Source of the DNA: Anaerococcus ihuae
GTDB lineage: Bacteria; Bacillota; Clostridia; Tissierellales; Peptoniphilaceae
Reading direction: 5' to 3'
NCBI RefSeq assembly: GCF_928368155.1
Contig: NZ_CAKMRU010000001.1
Location: 936,001-1,000,000 of the forward strand
Length of the DNA stretch: 64,000 nucleotides
Shown piece after piece: positions 1 to 9,332 of the stretch. The position numbers and the translations under genes were made by a program. The first letter of the stretch is position 1, and each line of letters begins with the position of its first letter. Under the pieces are notes generated by a model. That model was not told the DNA's origin. It worked only from the letters and a program-made list of their open reading frames with translations, and ran no database searches.

Positions 1-2394
1 ATCAATTACTCTTAATAAAACTACTCTTTCAACTTCTCTCATATTTTCTTCACCAAATTGTTTTTCTTTTTCTTCATATTTATTTAAGGTTGTTTGGTAA
101 ATATAATCTATGAGTTTTTCTTGTGTGTAATCATTTATATTTTCAAATCTTAATAATTCAACTGGAATTGCAATTGATTTTAAATGATTTAGTAGGGCTA
201 CCATTTCCCAATTTTCAGGTTTAATTTGTGGATTTGTAAATGAATAAACTGCTTGGGAGATTGAATCTTTAATCATTCCAAGAATTGAATCTCTCATATT
301 TTCTCCGTAAAGAACTTGCTTTCTTTCATTGTAGATAATAGTTCTTTGTTTATTCATAACATCATCGTATTGAAGAACTCTTTTTCTTGTTGCAAAGTTA
401 TTTGCTTCTACTCTTGTTTGAGCTTTTTCAATTGATCTTGTAACCATCTTAGAAACTATTGGTTCATCTTCTGGATAATTGTAGTTTTCTACAAATTTTG
501 AAATTTGTTCTCCAACATTTAGTCTAATCAAATCATCTTTTAATGAAATGAAAAATCTTGACCTACCTGGATCTCCTTGTCTTCCTGAACGTCCTCTCAA
601 TTGGTTGTCGATTCTTCGAGATTCGTGTCTTTCTGAACCAATTATATAAAGTCCGCCAACTGCTCTAACTTTTTCAGCTTCTTCATCAATGCCAGGTTTT
701 ACTAGAGATTTATAATGTTTATATTTTTTTCTAGCTTCTAAAATTTCTTGATTATCTGTTTCTTGGAAAGAGTCAACTTGTTCAAGTAATTCTTCTGAAA
801 TTCCTTCTCTTTTTAATCTTTGTTTTGCCATATGATCGGCATTTCCACCAAGCATAATATCAGTACCACGACCTGCCATGTTTGTTGCTATTGTTACTGA
901 TCCAAATCTACCAGCTTGAGCAACTATATCCGCTTCTCTTTCGTGGTTTTTAGCATTTAAAACAACGTGTTTAATTTTTTCTTTTTTAAGAGCACTTGAT
1001 AATTTTTCAGAATTTTCAATTGAAATTGTACCTACAAGGATAGGTTGACCTGTCGCATGAACTTTTTTAATTTCTTCAATTATTGCATTATATTTTCCGT
1101 TTTCATTTATATAAACATGGTCAACATCATCAACTCTTTGGATTGGTCTATTTGTAGGAATTTCTACAACGTCAAGATTATATATTTCTGAAAACTCTTC
1201 TTCTTCAGTTTTTGCAGTACCAGTCATTCCTGATAATTTATCATACATCCTAAAGTAATTTTGGAAGGTAATTGTTGCAAGAGTTTTTGATTCTGATTGA
1301 ACCTCAACTCCTTCTTTTGCTTCAATTGCTTGGTGAAGACCATCTGAATATCTTCTTCCTTGCATGATACGGCCTGTAAATTCATCTACAATCATTACCT
1401 CGCCATTATTTACAACATAGTCAATATCTCTTGTCATTGTTGTATTTGCTTTAAGAGCGTTGTTAATATAATGAGCAAGTTCTAGATGTTCTGGATCTGA
1501 TAAGTTTTCAATTCCAAAGAATTTTTCAGCTTTTGCTGTACCTTGTTCTGTAAGGTTTGATGATTTTCTTTTTTCATCAACCAAAAAATCTACTTTTTCT
1601 ACAACAAATTCTCTATCAAAAGGATCTTGGTCTAAATCTTCATTTGGATCTAAAATTCTTCCTTCAAGACCTTTAATAAATTCATCAGCTTTTACATAAG
1701 TATCTGTAGATTCGTCGCCTTCTCCAGAAATAATAAGTGGAGTTCTAGCCTCATCTATTAAAATTGAATCGACCTCATCGACTATGGCATAATGAAGACC
1801 TCTTTGAACCATGTTGTCTTTATAAATAACCATGTTATCTCTTAGGTAATCAAAACCAAATTGGTTGTTAGTTCCATAAGTTATATCACAATTGTAATTT
1901 TTTTGTCTTTCAGAATTTGTAAGTCCATAAATAATACAACCTACAGTAAGACCTAAAAATGAATAAACTTTTCCCATCCACTCTTGGTCACGCTTTGCTA
2001 GGTAATCATTTACTGTAACTACGTGGACTCCTTTTCCATCAAGGGCATTCAAATAAGCAGGAAGAGTTTCAACTAAAGTTTTTCCCTCTCCTGTTTTCAT
2101 TTCTGCAATTTGTCCATTATGTAGAACAATTCCTCCCAGTAATTGCACTGGATAGTGTTTCATTCCCAAAACCCTATCACTTGCTTCTCTTACTGTAGCA
2201 AATGCTTCTACCAAAATATCATCAAGACTTTCACCGTTTTTAAGTCTTTCTCTAAATTCATCTGTTTTTGCTTGTAACTGTTTATCTGTTAATTTTTGCA
2301 TGTCTTCATCTAGTGCTAAAATTTTGTCAACTAATTTTTGGTTGTTGGCAATTTCTTTTTGACTAAATGATTTAAATATATTTAATAACGCCAA
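1..2394 (-). CDS. secA: Protein translocase ATPase SecA (3' end outside window)
   Basis: Motor ATPase of the Sec export pathway, driving preproteins through SecYEG. My reading of the minus strand gives one open frame of 798 codons reaching the window edge without a stop. It contains the Walker A stretch MKTGEGKT, the DEAD-type DEVDSIL, the [15 protein letters not shown] block, and the C-terminal [17 protein letters not shown] helicase motif. About 100 residues are missing, including the HIDAMDQL region. The start is TTG (complement of 2392-2394), placed 6 nt after a GAGGTG ribosome site. It is the canonical SecA1; no second secA is visible. Confidence 0.96.
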   Translation of the reverse strand, partial: MALLNIFKSFSQKEIANNQKLVDKILALDEDMQKLTDKQLQAKTDEFRERLKNGESLDDILVEAFATVREASDRVLGMKHYPVQLLGGIVLHNGQIAEMKTGEGKTLVETLPAYLNALDGKGVHVVTVNDYLAKRDQEWMGKVYSFLGLTVGCIIYGLTNSERQKNYNCDITYGTNNQFGFDYLRDNMVIYKDNMVQRGLHYAIVDEVDSILIDEARTPLIISGEGDESTDTYVKADEFIKGLEGRILDPNEDLDQDPFDREFVVEKVDFLVDEKRKSSNLTEQGTAKAEKFFGIENLSDPEHLELAHYINNALKANTTMTRDIDYVVNNGEVMIVDEFTGRIMQGRRYSDGLHQAIEAKEGVEVQSESKTLATITFQNYFRMYDKLSGMTGTAKTEEEEFSEIYNLDVVEIPTNRPIQRVDDVDHVYINENGKYNAIIEEIKKVHATGQPILVGTISIENSEKLSSALKKEKIKHVVLNAKNHEREADIVAQAGRFGSVTIATNMAGRGTDIMLGGNADHMAKQRLKREGISEELLEQVDSFQETDNQEILEARKKYKHYKSLVKPGIDEEAEKVRAVGGLYIIGSERHESRRIDNQLRGRSGRQGDPGRSRFFISLKDDLIRLNVGEQISKFVENYNYPEDEPIVSKMVTRSIEKAQTRVEANNFATRKRVLQYDDVMNKQRTIIYNERKQVLYGENMRDSILGMIKDSISQAVYSFTNPQIKPENWEMVALLNHLKSIAIPVELLRFENINDYTQEKLIDYIYQTTLNKYEEKEKQFGEENMREVERVVLLRVID

Positions 2395-2468
2395 ATCTTT
2401 CACCTCTAATTCAATCTATATCCTACCCTTTTTTTGTCCTTTTATCAACGAGTAAGATTAAACTATCA

Positions 2469-2498
2469 CTTATATAATATTAAATGAAAATTTATCAA
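2469..2498 (-). promoter_or_regulatory. Putative sigma-A promoter of secA
   Basis: On the minus strand TTGATA (2493-2498) and TATAAG (2469-2474) are separated by 18 bp, about 75 bp upstream of the secA TTG start. No convincing terminator lies between aroQ and this promoter, so readthrough from the shikimate operon cannot be excluded. Confidence 0.45.
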
Positions 2499-2523
2499 AT
2501 GTAAAATAAATTATTCAATTTAT

Positions 2524-2952
2524 TCAAAAATTCTCTTTAAAATATTTAATCGCATCAATATAGCCGTCAAATCCCTTGCCTTTTATGGTTTTTTTTGCAA
2601 AATATGATACGTAGGATTTTTTTCTAAAATCTTCTCTGTTTTCAATATCAGTCAGATGCACTTCAACTGTTGGAATATTTACAGCCTTTAATGCATCCAA
2701 AATTGCAATTGATGTGTGGGTATAAGCAGCAGGATTTATAATAATTCCATCGTAGAAATTGTAAGCTTCTTGAATTTTATTTATAATTTGCCCTTCAGAA
2801 TTTGACTGGTAAATTTCTATTTCTATATTATTTTCATTTGCAAAATCTTTTATATATTTTATCAAATCCTTGTAACTTTTATTTCCATAGAGATTTTTTT
2901 CCCTTATTCCAATCATATTTATATTTGGTCCATTAATAACTAATATTCTCAT
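2524..2952 (-). CDS. aroQ: Type II 3-dehydroquinate dehydratase
   Basis: Converts 3-dehydroquinate to 3-dehydroshikimate, third step of the shikimate pathway; small cytosolic type II enzymes form dodecamers. The 142 residues are normal length. The N-terminus ILVINGPNINMIGIRE is the family signature, with NPAAYTHTS (about residues 75-83) and the EVHLTDIENREDFR block (about 96-110) carrying active-site histidine and arginine. The start overlaps the end of aroK by 20 nt and has an AGAGGAG ribosome site, so it is translationally linked to the operon. It is the last gene of the aro operon. Confidence 0.95.
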   Translation of the reverse strand: MRILVINGPNINMIGIREKNLYGNKSYKDLIKYIKDFANENNIEIEIYQSNSEGQIINKIQEAYNFYDGIIINPAAYTHTSIAILDALKAVNIPTVEVHLTDIENREDFRKKSYVSYFAKKTIKGKGFDGYIDAIKYFKENF

Positions 2953-3574
2953 AAAATTTCTCCTCTATTTTCTTTGCACAAGTTTTTAAATCATTATTTT
3001 CTACTTCAAAATCCTTAAATTTATCATATAAATTTTTTCTTTTATTATAAAGATCTATTATTTTATATTTTTTTGAAAGAGGCCTTCCTTTAATTTCTAG
3101 TTTTTCTAAATCTCTTTTTACATTTACAATAAGGGAATTTTCTTTAAGCCTATAATAATTTTCTTCTTTCTCAACAATTCCACCACCACAGCTTATAATT
3201 AAGCCAGTTTTTTTTGAAAATTCTTCTAAAATTTCACTTTCCTTTTTTCTAAATGCCTCTTCCCCATAATTTTTGAAAAATTCTTCAATATTGCCATATT
3301 TTTTTTCAAATTCTAGGTCAAGATCAATAAATTTTCTATTCATATTTTCTGCCAAAATTTTTCCAAGAGAAGTTTTTCCAGATCCTGGCATGCCTATTAG
3401 AGCAAGATTTAATTGATCTTTCATTAGGGATTTTTTTATATTTTCAATCATTGACTCATCAAATTTTTTGTCCAAAAATAATTCACAAGCTTTTACTGCT
3501 TGGGCAATCAACATGTCAATCCCACAAGCATATTTTATATTTTTTAATTTTCCATCAATTAAAATTTTTGTCAT
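2933..3574 (-). CDS. aroK: Shikimate kinase with AroE C-terminal tail at its N-terminus (frameshift product)
   Basis: Shikimate kinase phosphorylates shikimate with ATP. Walker A GMPGSGKTS lies near residue 60, followed by the shikimate-binding region DLDLEFEKKYG, CGGGIVEKEE and the lid with GRPLSKK. The first 45 residues are not kinase: ACGIDMLIAQAVKACELF is the typical final helix of shikimate dehydrogenase. In this frame the reading continues upstream to about 3609 as EAVIDLIYNPN, joining the preceding ORF. The annotated ATG has no ribosome site, so the kinase is probably made as part of a chorismate mutase-AroE-AroK polypeptide through a -1 shift, or the gene is broken by one base. Confidence 0.85.
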   Translation of the reverse strand: MTKILIDGKLKNIKYACGIDMLIAQAVKACELFLDKKFDESMIENIKKSLMKDQLNLALIGMPGSGKTSLGKILAENMNRKFIDLDLEFEKKYGNIEEFFKNYGEEAFRKKESEILEEFSKKTGLIISCGGGIVEKEENYYRLKENSLIVNVKRDLEKLEIKGRPLSKKYKIIDLYNKRKNLYDKFKDFEVENNDLKTCAKKIEEKFYENISY

Positions 3575-3606
3575 ATTTGGATTATAAATTAAATCTATTA
3601 CAGCCT

Positions 3607-4419
3607 CTATTTTTTAAAATCATCCAAATTTATTTCTTCAATATATTCATTATTGTTTGGATACATGCCAACTGGAGTTGTGTTTATAATAATCTCAAAA
3701 TCAGAAAAATCTCTTGCATCTTTAAAATAGGGTTCAAATCTTCTAGATAAAAAAACAATTTCTTTTGCACCCTCATCTTTCAAAACTTCTTCTACAGTTT
3801 TTGATGAGGCACCTTTTCCTAAAATCAGACACTTTTTATTCTTTATATCTATTTTATTTTTTTTAAGATTAAAAGAAAATCCATAATAATCAGTATTATA
3901 ACCGTAAAGTTTTCCGTTTTTATTAACTATTGTGTTTACTGCTCCAATTTTTTTTGCCTTATCCGATACATAATCAAGGTATTTTATTACAGTTTTTTTG
4001 TAGGGAATGGTTACATTTATCCCTTTAAAATCTTTTTTTTCAAAAAAATCATCCAATTCATCTTCATTTTTTTCAAAATATTGGTAATCGTAATATCCAA
4101 TTTTTTCATGAATAGTTTTTGAATAAGAATGGCCCAATTTTTTTCCCAAAAGTCCATAAGATTCATTTTCTTTTTGTAGGTTTTTGGATTGGCCCATTAT
4201 TTCTTGGTAAATTTTCACAAAATATTTTCCATATTTTGGATTACCTTCTTTAATTTTTTTTAATATTTCCTTTTCTCTTACTGGGTCATAAATTTTTTTA
4301 TTGTGATAAATTTTATAAGCCCTTACTTTTTTTGAAAGATCAAACCTTTTTTCCAATAAGCCTATAATTTCCTCATCAATCTTATTTATATTTTGTCTAA
4401 TTTCTTTTAAATCTTCCAT
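3607..4419 (-). CDS. aroE: Chorismate mutase-shikimate dehydrogenase fusion, ended by a frameshift
   Basis: Residues 1-85 are an AroQ-class chorismate mutase helical domain (IRQNINKIDEEIIGLLEKRFDLSKKV...YDPVREKEIL). Residues 88-270 are shikimate dehydrogenase, NADPH-dependent reduction of 3-dehydroshikimate: LGKKLGHSYSKTIHEK, catalytic lysine in NVTIPYKK, GAVNTIV, the nucleotide loop LILGKGASSK, and INTTPVGMYP. The frame stops at TAG (3607-3609) straight after six A residues (complement of 3610-3615). One added A, or a -1 slip, restores KKIEAVIDLIYNPN and then the kinase ORF. About 45 AroE residues are missing from this frame. It starts 1 nt after the aroA stop. Confidence 0.88.
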   Translation of the reverse strand: MEDLKEIRQNINKIDEEIIGLLEKRFDLSKKVRAYKIYHNKKIYDPVREKEILKKIKEGNPKYGKYFVKIYQEIMGQSKNLQKENESYGLLGKKLGHSYSKTIHEKIGYYDYQYFEKNEDELDDFFEKKDFKGINVTIPYKKTVIKYLDYVSDKAKKIGAVNTIVNKNGKLYGYNTDYYGFSFNLKKNKIDIKNKKCLILGKGASSKTVEEVLKDEGAKEIVFLSRRFEPYFKDARDFSDFEIIINTTPVGMYPNNNEYIEEINLDDFKK

Positions 4420-5649
4420 TTAAGCTCCTATATATTCAATTTTTCCTCCTAATTTTTCAAAAGTTTTAAAAAATGAAGGATAAGACTTATCTACTGCCCT
4501 ATAATTTTTTATAATAATATCATCTTTTGCCATCAAGGATCCTATGCTTGCTGCCATAACAATTCTGTGATCATTAAAGGAGTCGACTTCTCCTCCTATA
4601 ACTTTGCCTGAAATTTCTAAACCATCTCCAACAATTTCGCACTTTGCTCCCAAATCATTTAGCATTTTTTTCGTTGATTCAAGTCTATCACTTTCTTTTA
4701 GCCTTAATCTTTTACCATTTACAATATAAGATTTTTTGTCAAGAAGAGTAAGTAAGACTCCAACTATTGGACATAGATCTGGAATTTGGGAAATATCTAT
4801 TATTAATTTTTTATTTTCCCTTTTGCATTTTTTTATTTTTTTACAAATTTCTACAATTTCCCTATCTTTTTGCAAGGAATCTTCCTTTAAATTATTTATT
4901 TTTATATTGGAATTTATAAGATTTGCCCCATAAAAAAAGGCTGCATTTGACCAATCGCCCTCTACATAGTAATTTTTGGGGGATTTTATTTGTGCATTTT
5001 CAATATAATAGGAGTGATTTTCTTTTTTCACTTTAACATTAAAATCTTTTAAAACTTTTCTTGTTATATCAATATAGCCAATTGATTCCGGTTTTTCTTT
5101 TAATTTTATATAAGTTTTTCCTGATAATTTGCTTGCAGCAAGCATGATCGAGCTTATATATTGGCTAGATTTATTTTCCAAAAATTCAAATTCACCCGAT
5201 TCTAATTTTCCTTTTATTGAATATGGAATTTTGTCAGATGAAATTTTTAATCCATGCTTTCTTAAATTATTTATTAATTCTAGATTTGGTCTTTGACCAA
5301 GTCTTTTTTCTCCAATAATCTTTGTATTTTTTGAAAAATGAGTGCAAACTCCAGTAAAAAACCTCAAGGAAGTTCCAGATTCGTGCATATCTATGGTAGA
5401 ATTTTCTCTTTTTTCCTTTGGTGGATTAATTTTTACAAAATTTTCATTTTTTTCAATTTCTACTCCCAAATTTTTTAAAGCTTGTATTGTAACATTTATA
5501 TCTTTTGAAAATTCATTTATATAAATATTTGTAGGCTCATCGCAAAGTCCTGCCAAAATTAAAGCTCTATGGGCAAAAGATTTTGAAGAGATTGCATCAA
5601 TTTCGCCTTTTAGTTTTGAAGGGTGAATTAAAATATTATCTGTTTTCAT
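4420..5649 (-). CDS. aroA: 5-enolpyruvylshikimate-3-phosphate synthase
   Basis: Transfers enolpyruvate from PEP to shikimate 3-phosphate, sixth step of the shikimate pathway. At 409 residues it is near the usual length of about 430. Visible motifs are KSFAHRALILAGL (N-terminal substrate lysine), SGTSLRFFTG near residue 88, GQRPNLELI, SSQYISSIMLAA, LRLKESDRL near 320, and FNDHRIVMAASI. The LRFFTG form differs from the class I LRPLTG motif and resembles class II enzymes. It overlaps aroB by 14 nt and abuts the chorismate mutase-AroE gene, consistent with a tightly packed operon. Confidence 0.95.
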   Translation of the reverse strand: MKTDNILIHPSKLKGEIDAISSKSFAHRALILAGLCDEPTNIYINEFSKDINVTIQALKNLGVEIEKNENFVKINPPKEKRENSTIDMHESGTSLRFFTGVCTHFSKNTKIIGEKRLGQRPNLELINNLRKHGLKISSDKIPYSIKGKLESGEFEFLENKSSQYISSIMLAASKLSGKTYIKLKEKPESIGYIDITRKVLKDFNVKVKKENHSYYIENAQIKSPKNYYVEGDWSNAAFFYGANLINSNIKINNLKEDSLQKDREIVEICKKIKKCKRENKKLIIDISQIPDLCPIVGVLLTLLDKKSYIVNGKRLRLKESDRLESTKKMLNDLGAKCEIVGDGLEISGKVIGGEVDSFNDHRIVMAASIGSLMAKDDIIIKNYRAVDKSYPSFFKTFEKLGGKIEYIGA

Positions 5650-6667
5650 AAATTTCCCTCAATTCCTTAAAATCTATATTTAAAATCTCACAAGTTCCTA
5701 ATTTTTTCACAACAATTATATTGATTTTATCTTTCCTTGATTTTTTATCTAGCTTGCAAATTTTTATAATTTCGTCTGTATCAAAATTTATATCATAATC
5801 TAGGTCGTATTTTTTTAATACTTTTACAAAATCATCGTAAAAATCTTTATAAAAATTTTTGACCATAATTTTCATGCCAAGAGCAACTGCATGGCCGTGG
5901 CTTATTTTAAAATTTGAATTTATTTCGATTGCATGGGCAAAGGTGTGACCATAATTTAAAATTTGCCTAATACCAAAGTCTTTTTCATCTTCTTTAACCA
6001 CTTCTTTTTTTATTTCTAAGCATTTTTTTATAATTGATGGGAGATTTTCATAAGTTTTACTTACATTTTCTTTTGAAATTTCATCAAAAATAGACTTATC
6101 CCTAATCATTGCGTATTTTATTGCTTCAGCCAAACCATCCTTAAAATAATAATCTGATAGGGTTTTTAAAAAATCTGTATCTATAAAAACTTTTTTTGGC
6201 TGGTAGAAAGATCCACACAAATTCTTACCTGCTTTTAAATTTACAGCAGTTTTTCCACCAACTGATGAATCGATTGATGATAAAAATGTTGTAGGAATCA
6301 TTATAAAATCAAGCCCTCTTAAATATAAAGAAGCAGAAAGAGCAGAAATATCTCCAACAACTCCACCACCAAAGGCTATAAATAAATCATTTCTCCTGTA
6401 TTCATTTTCTGCAGCAAATTCTAAAATTTTAACCAAATTTTCTGTAGACTTTGATTCTTCCCCATTTTCTAAAATAAATTTTTTATAAGAAAACCCTTCA
6501 AATTCTCTTTCAAGTTTTTTTCCATGAATTTTATATACCAAATCATCACTTATTATTAAAATTTTTGAATTTTTGTAGTTTTCTTTTAAATATGTATTTA
6601 ATTTTTTTATAATTTTTGGACCTATTTCTACTTCATAGGGGTTTTCCAAATCAACTCTTAATTTCAT
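5636..6667 (-). CDS. aroB: 3-dehydroquinate synthase
   Basis: Cyclises DAHP to 3-dehydroquinate using NAD and a divalent metal. The 343 residues show the NAD-binding GGGVVGDISALSASLYLRGL, PTTFLSSIDSSVGGKTAVN with the active-site lysine, the metal-ligand region EAIKYAMI, and LNYGHTFAHAIE plus the later SHGHAVALGM histidine motif. It is the first gene of the aro operon, 110 nt downstream of the hpf terminator, with an AGAAAGAG ribosome site. aroF/aroG and aroC are not in this window. Confidence 0.95.
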   Translation of the reverse strand: MKLRVDLENPYEVEIGPKIIKKLNTYLKENYKNSKILIISDDLVYKIHGKKLEREFEGFSYKKFILENGEESKSTENLVKILEFAAENEYRRNDLFIAFGGGVVGDISALSASLYLRGLDFIMIPTTFLSSIDSSVGGKTAVNLKAGKNLCGSFYQPKKVFIDTDFLKTLSDYYFKDGLAEAIKYAMIRDKSIFDEISKENVSKTYENLPSIIKKCLEIKKEVVKEDEKDFGIRQILNYGHTFAHAIEINSNFKISHGHAVALGMKIMVKNFYKDFYDDFVKVLKKYDLDYDINFDTDEIIKICKLDKKSRKDKINIIVVKKLGTCEILNIDFKELREIYENR

Positions 6668-6732
6668 TTTTTCTCTTTCTTTTTTAAAAAATATTTTTCA
6701 AAATTTACTTAAATATATTATATCAAATTAAA

Positions 6733-6767
6733 GAAAAAAAATACTGCTGCAAAATAATTTGCAGCAG
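6733..6767 (-). terminator. Intrinsic terminator of hpf
   Basis: Minus strand CTGCTGCAAA / TTTGCAGCAG stem of 10 bp with a 4-nt loop, followed by a T-rich tract (complement of 6733-6741). It lies just after the hpf stop codon. Confidence 0.85.
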
Positions 6768-6776
6768 CTAATTTAT

Positions 6777-7310
6777 TTATTCAGGAATAATTAATCCGTA
6801 ATGTCCATCTTTTCTTTTATATACAAGTCTGGTTTTCATTTCTTGGTCATCAAGGTATATAAAGAAATCATGGTTTAAAAGTTCCATTTGCATACAAGCT
6901 TCTTCGTCGCTCATAGGTCTTAGAACTATCTCTTTTTCTCTTTTGATTTTTGGAAGATTTTCTTCCTTTTCTTCTTCAAAATTTTCAAATGATTCAAATT
7001 TGATTGACTCGCCATTTCTTCTATTTCTTTGAAGTTTTGTTTTTTGTTTTCTAATTTGACGAACCAAGGCGTCAATCACCTTATCAATTCCAGTTGAGAA
7101 ATTATCATTTACCTCTTCTGCCCTTAAAATTGTTCCGCCTTTTAGAAAAATGGTTGATTCAACTTTTTTTAAATTACCTTCGGTAGAAAATTTGAGGTCC
7201 ATTTCTTCTTCCTTGTTGAAGTATTTGTCAAGCCTATCAAATTTTTCCTTAGCTTCTTCTTTTAAGCTTTCATAAACATTGATGTTTTTGCCTTTAATAT
7301 TAAGTTTCAT
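6777..7310 (-). CDS. hpf: Ribosome hibernation promoting factor, long form
   Basis: Binds the 30S subunit and dimerises 70S ribosomes into inactive 100S particles during stationary phase. The N-terminal domain (about 1-100; start MKLNIKGKNINVYESLKE) is the S30AE fold. A linker of about 25 residues rich in E leads to the C-terminal dimerisation domain (about 120-177) ending VRKRK-like in LVYKRKDGHYGLIIPE, which marks the long form of Firmicutes. It is monocistronic, with its own promoter (7335-7363) and terminator. Confidence 0.95.
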   Translation of the reverse strand: MKLNIKGKNINVYESLKEEAKEKFDRLDKYFNKEEEMDLKFSTEGNLKKVESTIFLKGGTILRAEEVNDNFSTGIDKVIDALVRQIRKQKTKLQRNRRNGESIKFESFENFEEEKEENLPKIKREKEIVLRPMSDEEACMQMELLNHDFFIYLDDQEMKTRLVYKRKDGHYGLIIPE

Positions 7311-7334
7311 ATTGAACCTCCATCGTTTTGATAT

Positions 7335-7363
7335 TATATATACCCCTATAAAGTTTATGTAAA
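7335..7363 (-). promoter_or_regulatory. Putative sigma-A promoter of hpf
   Basis: Minus strand TTTACA (7358-7363), 17-bp spacer, TATATA (7335-7340), about 25 bp upstream of the ATG, which has a TGGAGG ribosome site. Confidence 0.55.
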
Positions 7364-7394
7364 CCTTTAGTTTTTTCTTTATTAAAATATATTG

Positions 7395-7400
7395 TATAAT
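7395..7400 (+). promoter_or_regulatory. -10 element upstream of the S9 peptidase gene
   Basis: A perfect TATAAT 21 bp before the ATG, followed by a GAGGAGG ribosome site. The -35 region (about 7372-7377) is a T-rich stretch without good consensus. Confidence 0.4.
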
Positions 7401-7421
7401 GAGATAAAATGAGGAGGAAAT

Positions 7422-9332
7422 ATGGAAAAAACAAAAATAAATGATATTTTGACTTATGATTTTTATTCAAATCTTAAAATATCAAACGATGAGAAATTTC
7501 TTGCATTTTTAAAAACAAATGCAAATTTAGATAAAAATAAATATAATTCCTATCTTTATCTTTTCGACATAGAAAAAAACAAAAGTTATAAAATTTCTGA
7601 AAATAATTCAATAGATCAATTTATTTTCGATCAAGATGATGATTTAATTTATAAGGAAAAATCAGATGATAACTTTGATTATTTTTATAAAAAAGATAGG
7701 TCTATGGGAGTAGGAGAACTTTATTTTAAAATAAATAAAAATGTATCCTACCTTAAAGATTTAAAAAATGGATATTATCTTATAAAAGCGACTGAAAAAA
7801 AAGAAAAAAAGAAAAAAGAAGAAGAAAAAGAGAATTCCTTTTACAAGGAAATTACAAAAGTACCTTTTTACTTTAACGGTGCAGGTTTTATAAAAAATGA
7901 ACCTGCAAGTTTGTATTTATACAAAAAAGATGATGGTAGTCTTAAAAAAATCAGAGAATTTTCTAATGAAAATTTAAATGCCTTTGCCATTAATGAAAAT
8001 AGGGATAAACTTGCCCTTGTTATTGGAAAAAATGACAATGAAGTTTCAAGGCTAAGGGAAGATTTAATAATTTTAGATTTAGAAACAATGGAAGAGAAAA
8101 CTATAATAGAAAATATTTTTTCCTATTATGATGTATTTTTTGATGAAGAAGATAATTTGATTTTTGTTGGAACTGATATGAAAAAAGGCGGAATAAATGA
8201 AGATGCCTTTATTTATAAGAGTAATTTATCAGGAAATTTCGAAAAAATTTCTCCAGATGATTTTGACAAATCTTTTGGAAATTCTATAGGAAGTGATGCA
8301 AGATTTGAATCTTTTAAAACTTTCTCATACAAAAATCAAAAACTTTACTTTATAGTTACAGAAAAAGAAGAATCAAAACTTTATTCATTAGACAAAAATA
8401 AAAATTTAAAACAAGAAATTTCAGGATGTGTTGAAGACTTTGTAGTTTCTGATGAAAATATTTACTATTTTGCCATGACAGAAGATAGGCTCTCCCACCT
8501 AAAAGATAAGAAAAATGAAGAAATTTTACTTGATAATAAAATCAAATCATCACTTGGAAAAATTGAAGAATTTTTCTATGAATCAAACGGCGATAAAATA
8601 AGAGGCTATGTTCTTCTTCCAGTTGATTTTGATAAAAACAAAAAATATCCAACACTTTTATCAATTCACGGGGGTCCAAAAACAGAACTTTCAAATATTT
8701 TCCACCACGAACACCAAGTTTTTGCAAATGATGGATATATAATTATTTATACAAATCCTCACGGTTCAAGTGGAAATGGTGTGAAGTTTTCTGACATTAG
8801 GGGAAAATATGGATCTATTGACTACGAAGATTTAATGAATTTTACAGATTTTGCCATTAAAAAATATCCGCAAATTGATGAGAAAAATATGGGAGTTTAT
8901 GGTGGATCTTATGGCGGCTTTATGACAAATTGGATTATTTCCCACACTGATAGGTTTAAGGCTGCAAATTCTCAAAGATCAATTTCAAATTGGACTTCAT
9001 TTTATGGAACTTCTGATATTGGATATTATTTTGGACCAGATCAAACGGGAGCAAATCCTTGGGATAATCTAGAAAAAATGTGGGACCAATGTCCAATAAA
9101 ATACGCAAAAAATGTAAAGACTCCAACTATGTTTATCCACTCTGATGAAGATTATAGGTGTCCATTGGAACAAGGTCTTCAAATGTATACAAGAATAAAA
9201 GAAAATGGAATCGAATCAAAAATGTATATTTTCCACGAAGAAAATCACGAATTATCAAGATCAGGAAAACCAAAAGCAAGAATAAAAAGACTCGAAGCAA
9301 TAAAAGAATGGTTTGATAGGTTTTTAAAATGA
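7422..9332 (+). CDS. S9 family prolyl oligopeptidase-type serine peptidase
   Basis: Cytosolic alpha/beta-hydrolase peptidase of the acylaminoacyl-peptidase/prolyl oligopeptidase group. Residues 1-380 form a divergent beta-propeller that includes a lysine-rich insert near 125. Residues 385-636 are the hydrolase: LLSIHGGPKTE (oxyanion region), GVYGGSYGGFMTNW with the nucleophilic serine near 490, HSDEDYRCPLEQ with the aspartate, and FHEENHELSRSG with the histidine. There is no signal peptide. It leads a + strand operon with the YihY gene, whose start overlaps its stop by 4 nt. Substrate cannot be told from sequence. Confidence 0.92.
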   Translation: MEKTKINDILTYDFYSNLKISNDEKFLAFLKTNANLDKNKYNSYLYLFDIEKNKSYKISENNSIDQFIFDQDDDLIYKEKSDDNFDYFYKKDRSMGVGELYFKINKNVSYLKDLKNGYYLIKATEKKEKKKKEEEKENSFYKEITKVPFYFNGAGFIKNEPASLYLYKKDDGSLKKIREFSNENLNAFAINENRDKLALVIGKNDNEVSRLREDLIILDLETMEEKTIIENIFSYYDVFFDEEDNLIFVGTDMKKGGINEDAFIYKSNLSGNFEKISPDDFDKSFGNSIGSDARFESFKTFSYKNQKLYFIVTEKEESKLYSLDKNKNLKQEISGCVEDFVVSDENIYYFAMTEDRLSHLKDKKNEEILLDNKIKSSLGKIEEFFYESNGDKIRGYVLLPVDFDKNKKYPTLLSIHGGPKTELSNIFHHEHQVFANDGYIIIYTNPHGSSGNGVKFSDIRGKYGSIDYEDLMNFTDFAIKKYPQIDEKNMGVYGGSYGGFMTNWIISHTDRFKAANSQRSISNWTSFYGTSDIGYYFGPDQTGANPWDNLEKMWDQCPIKYAKNVKTPTMFIHSDEDYRCPLEQGLQMYTRIKENGIESKMYIFHEENHELSRSGKPKARIKRLEAIKEWFDRFLK

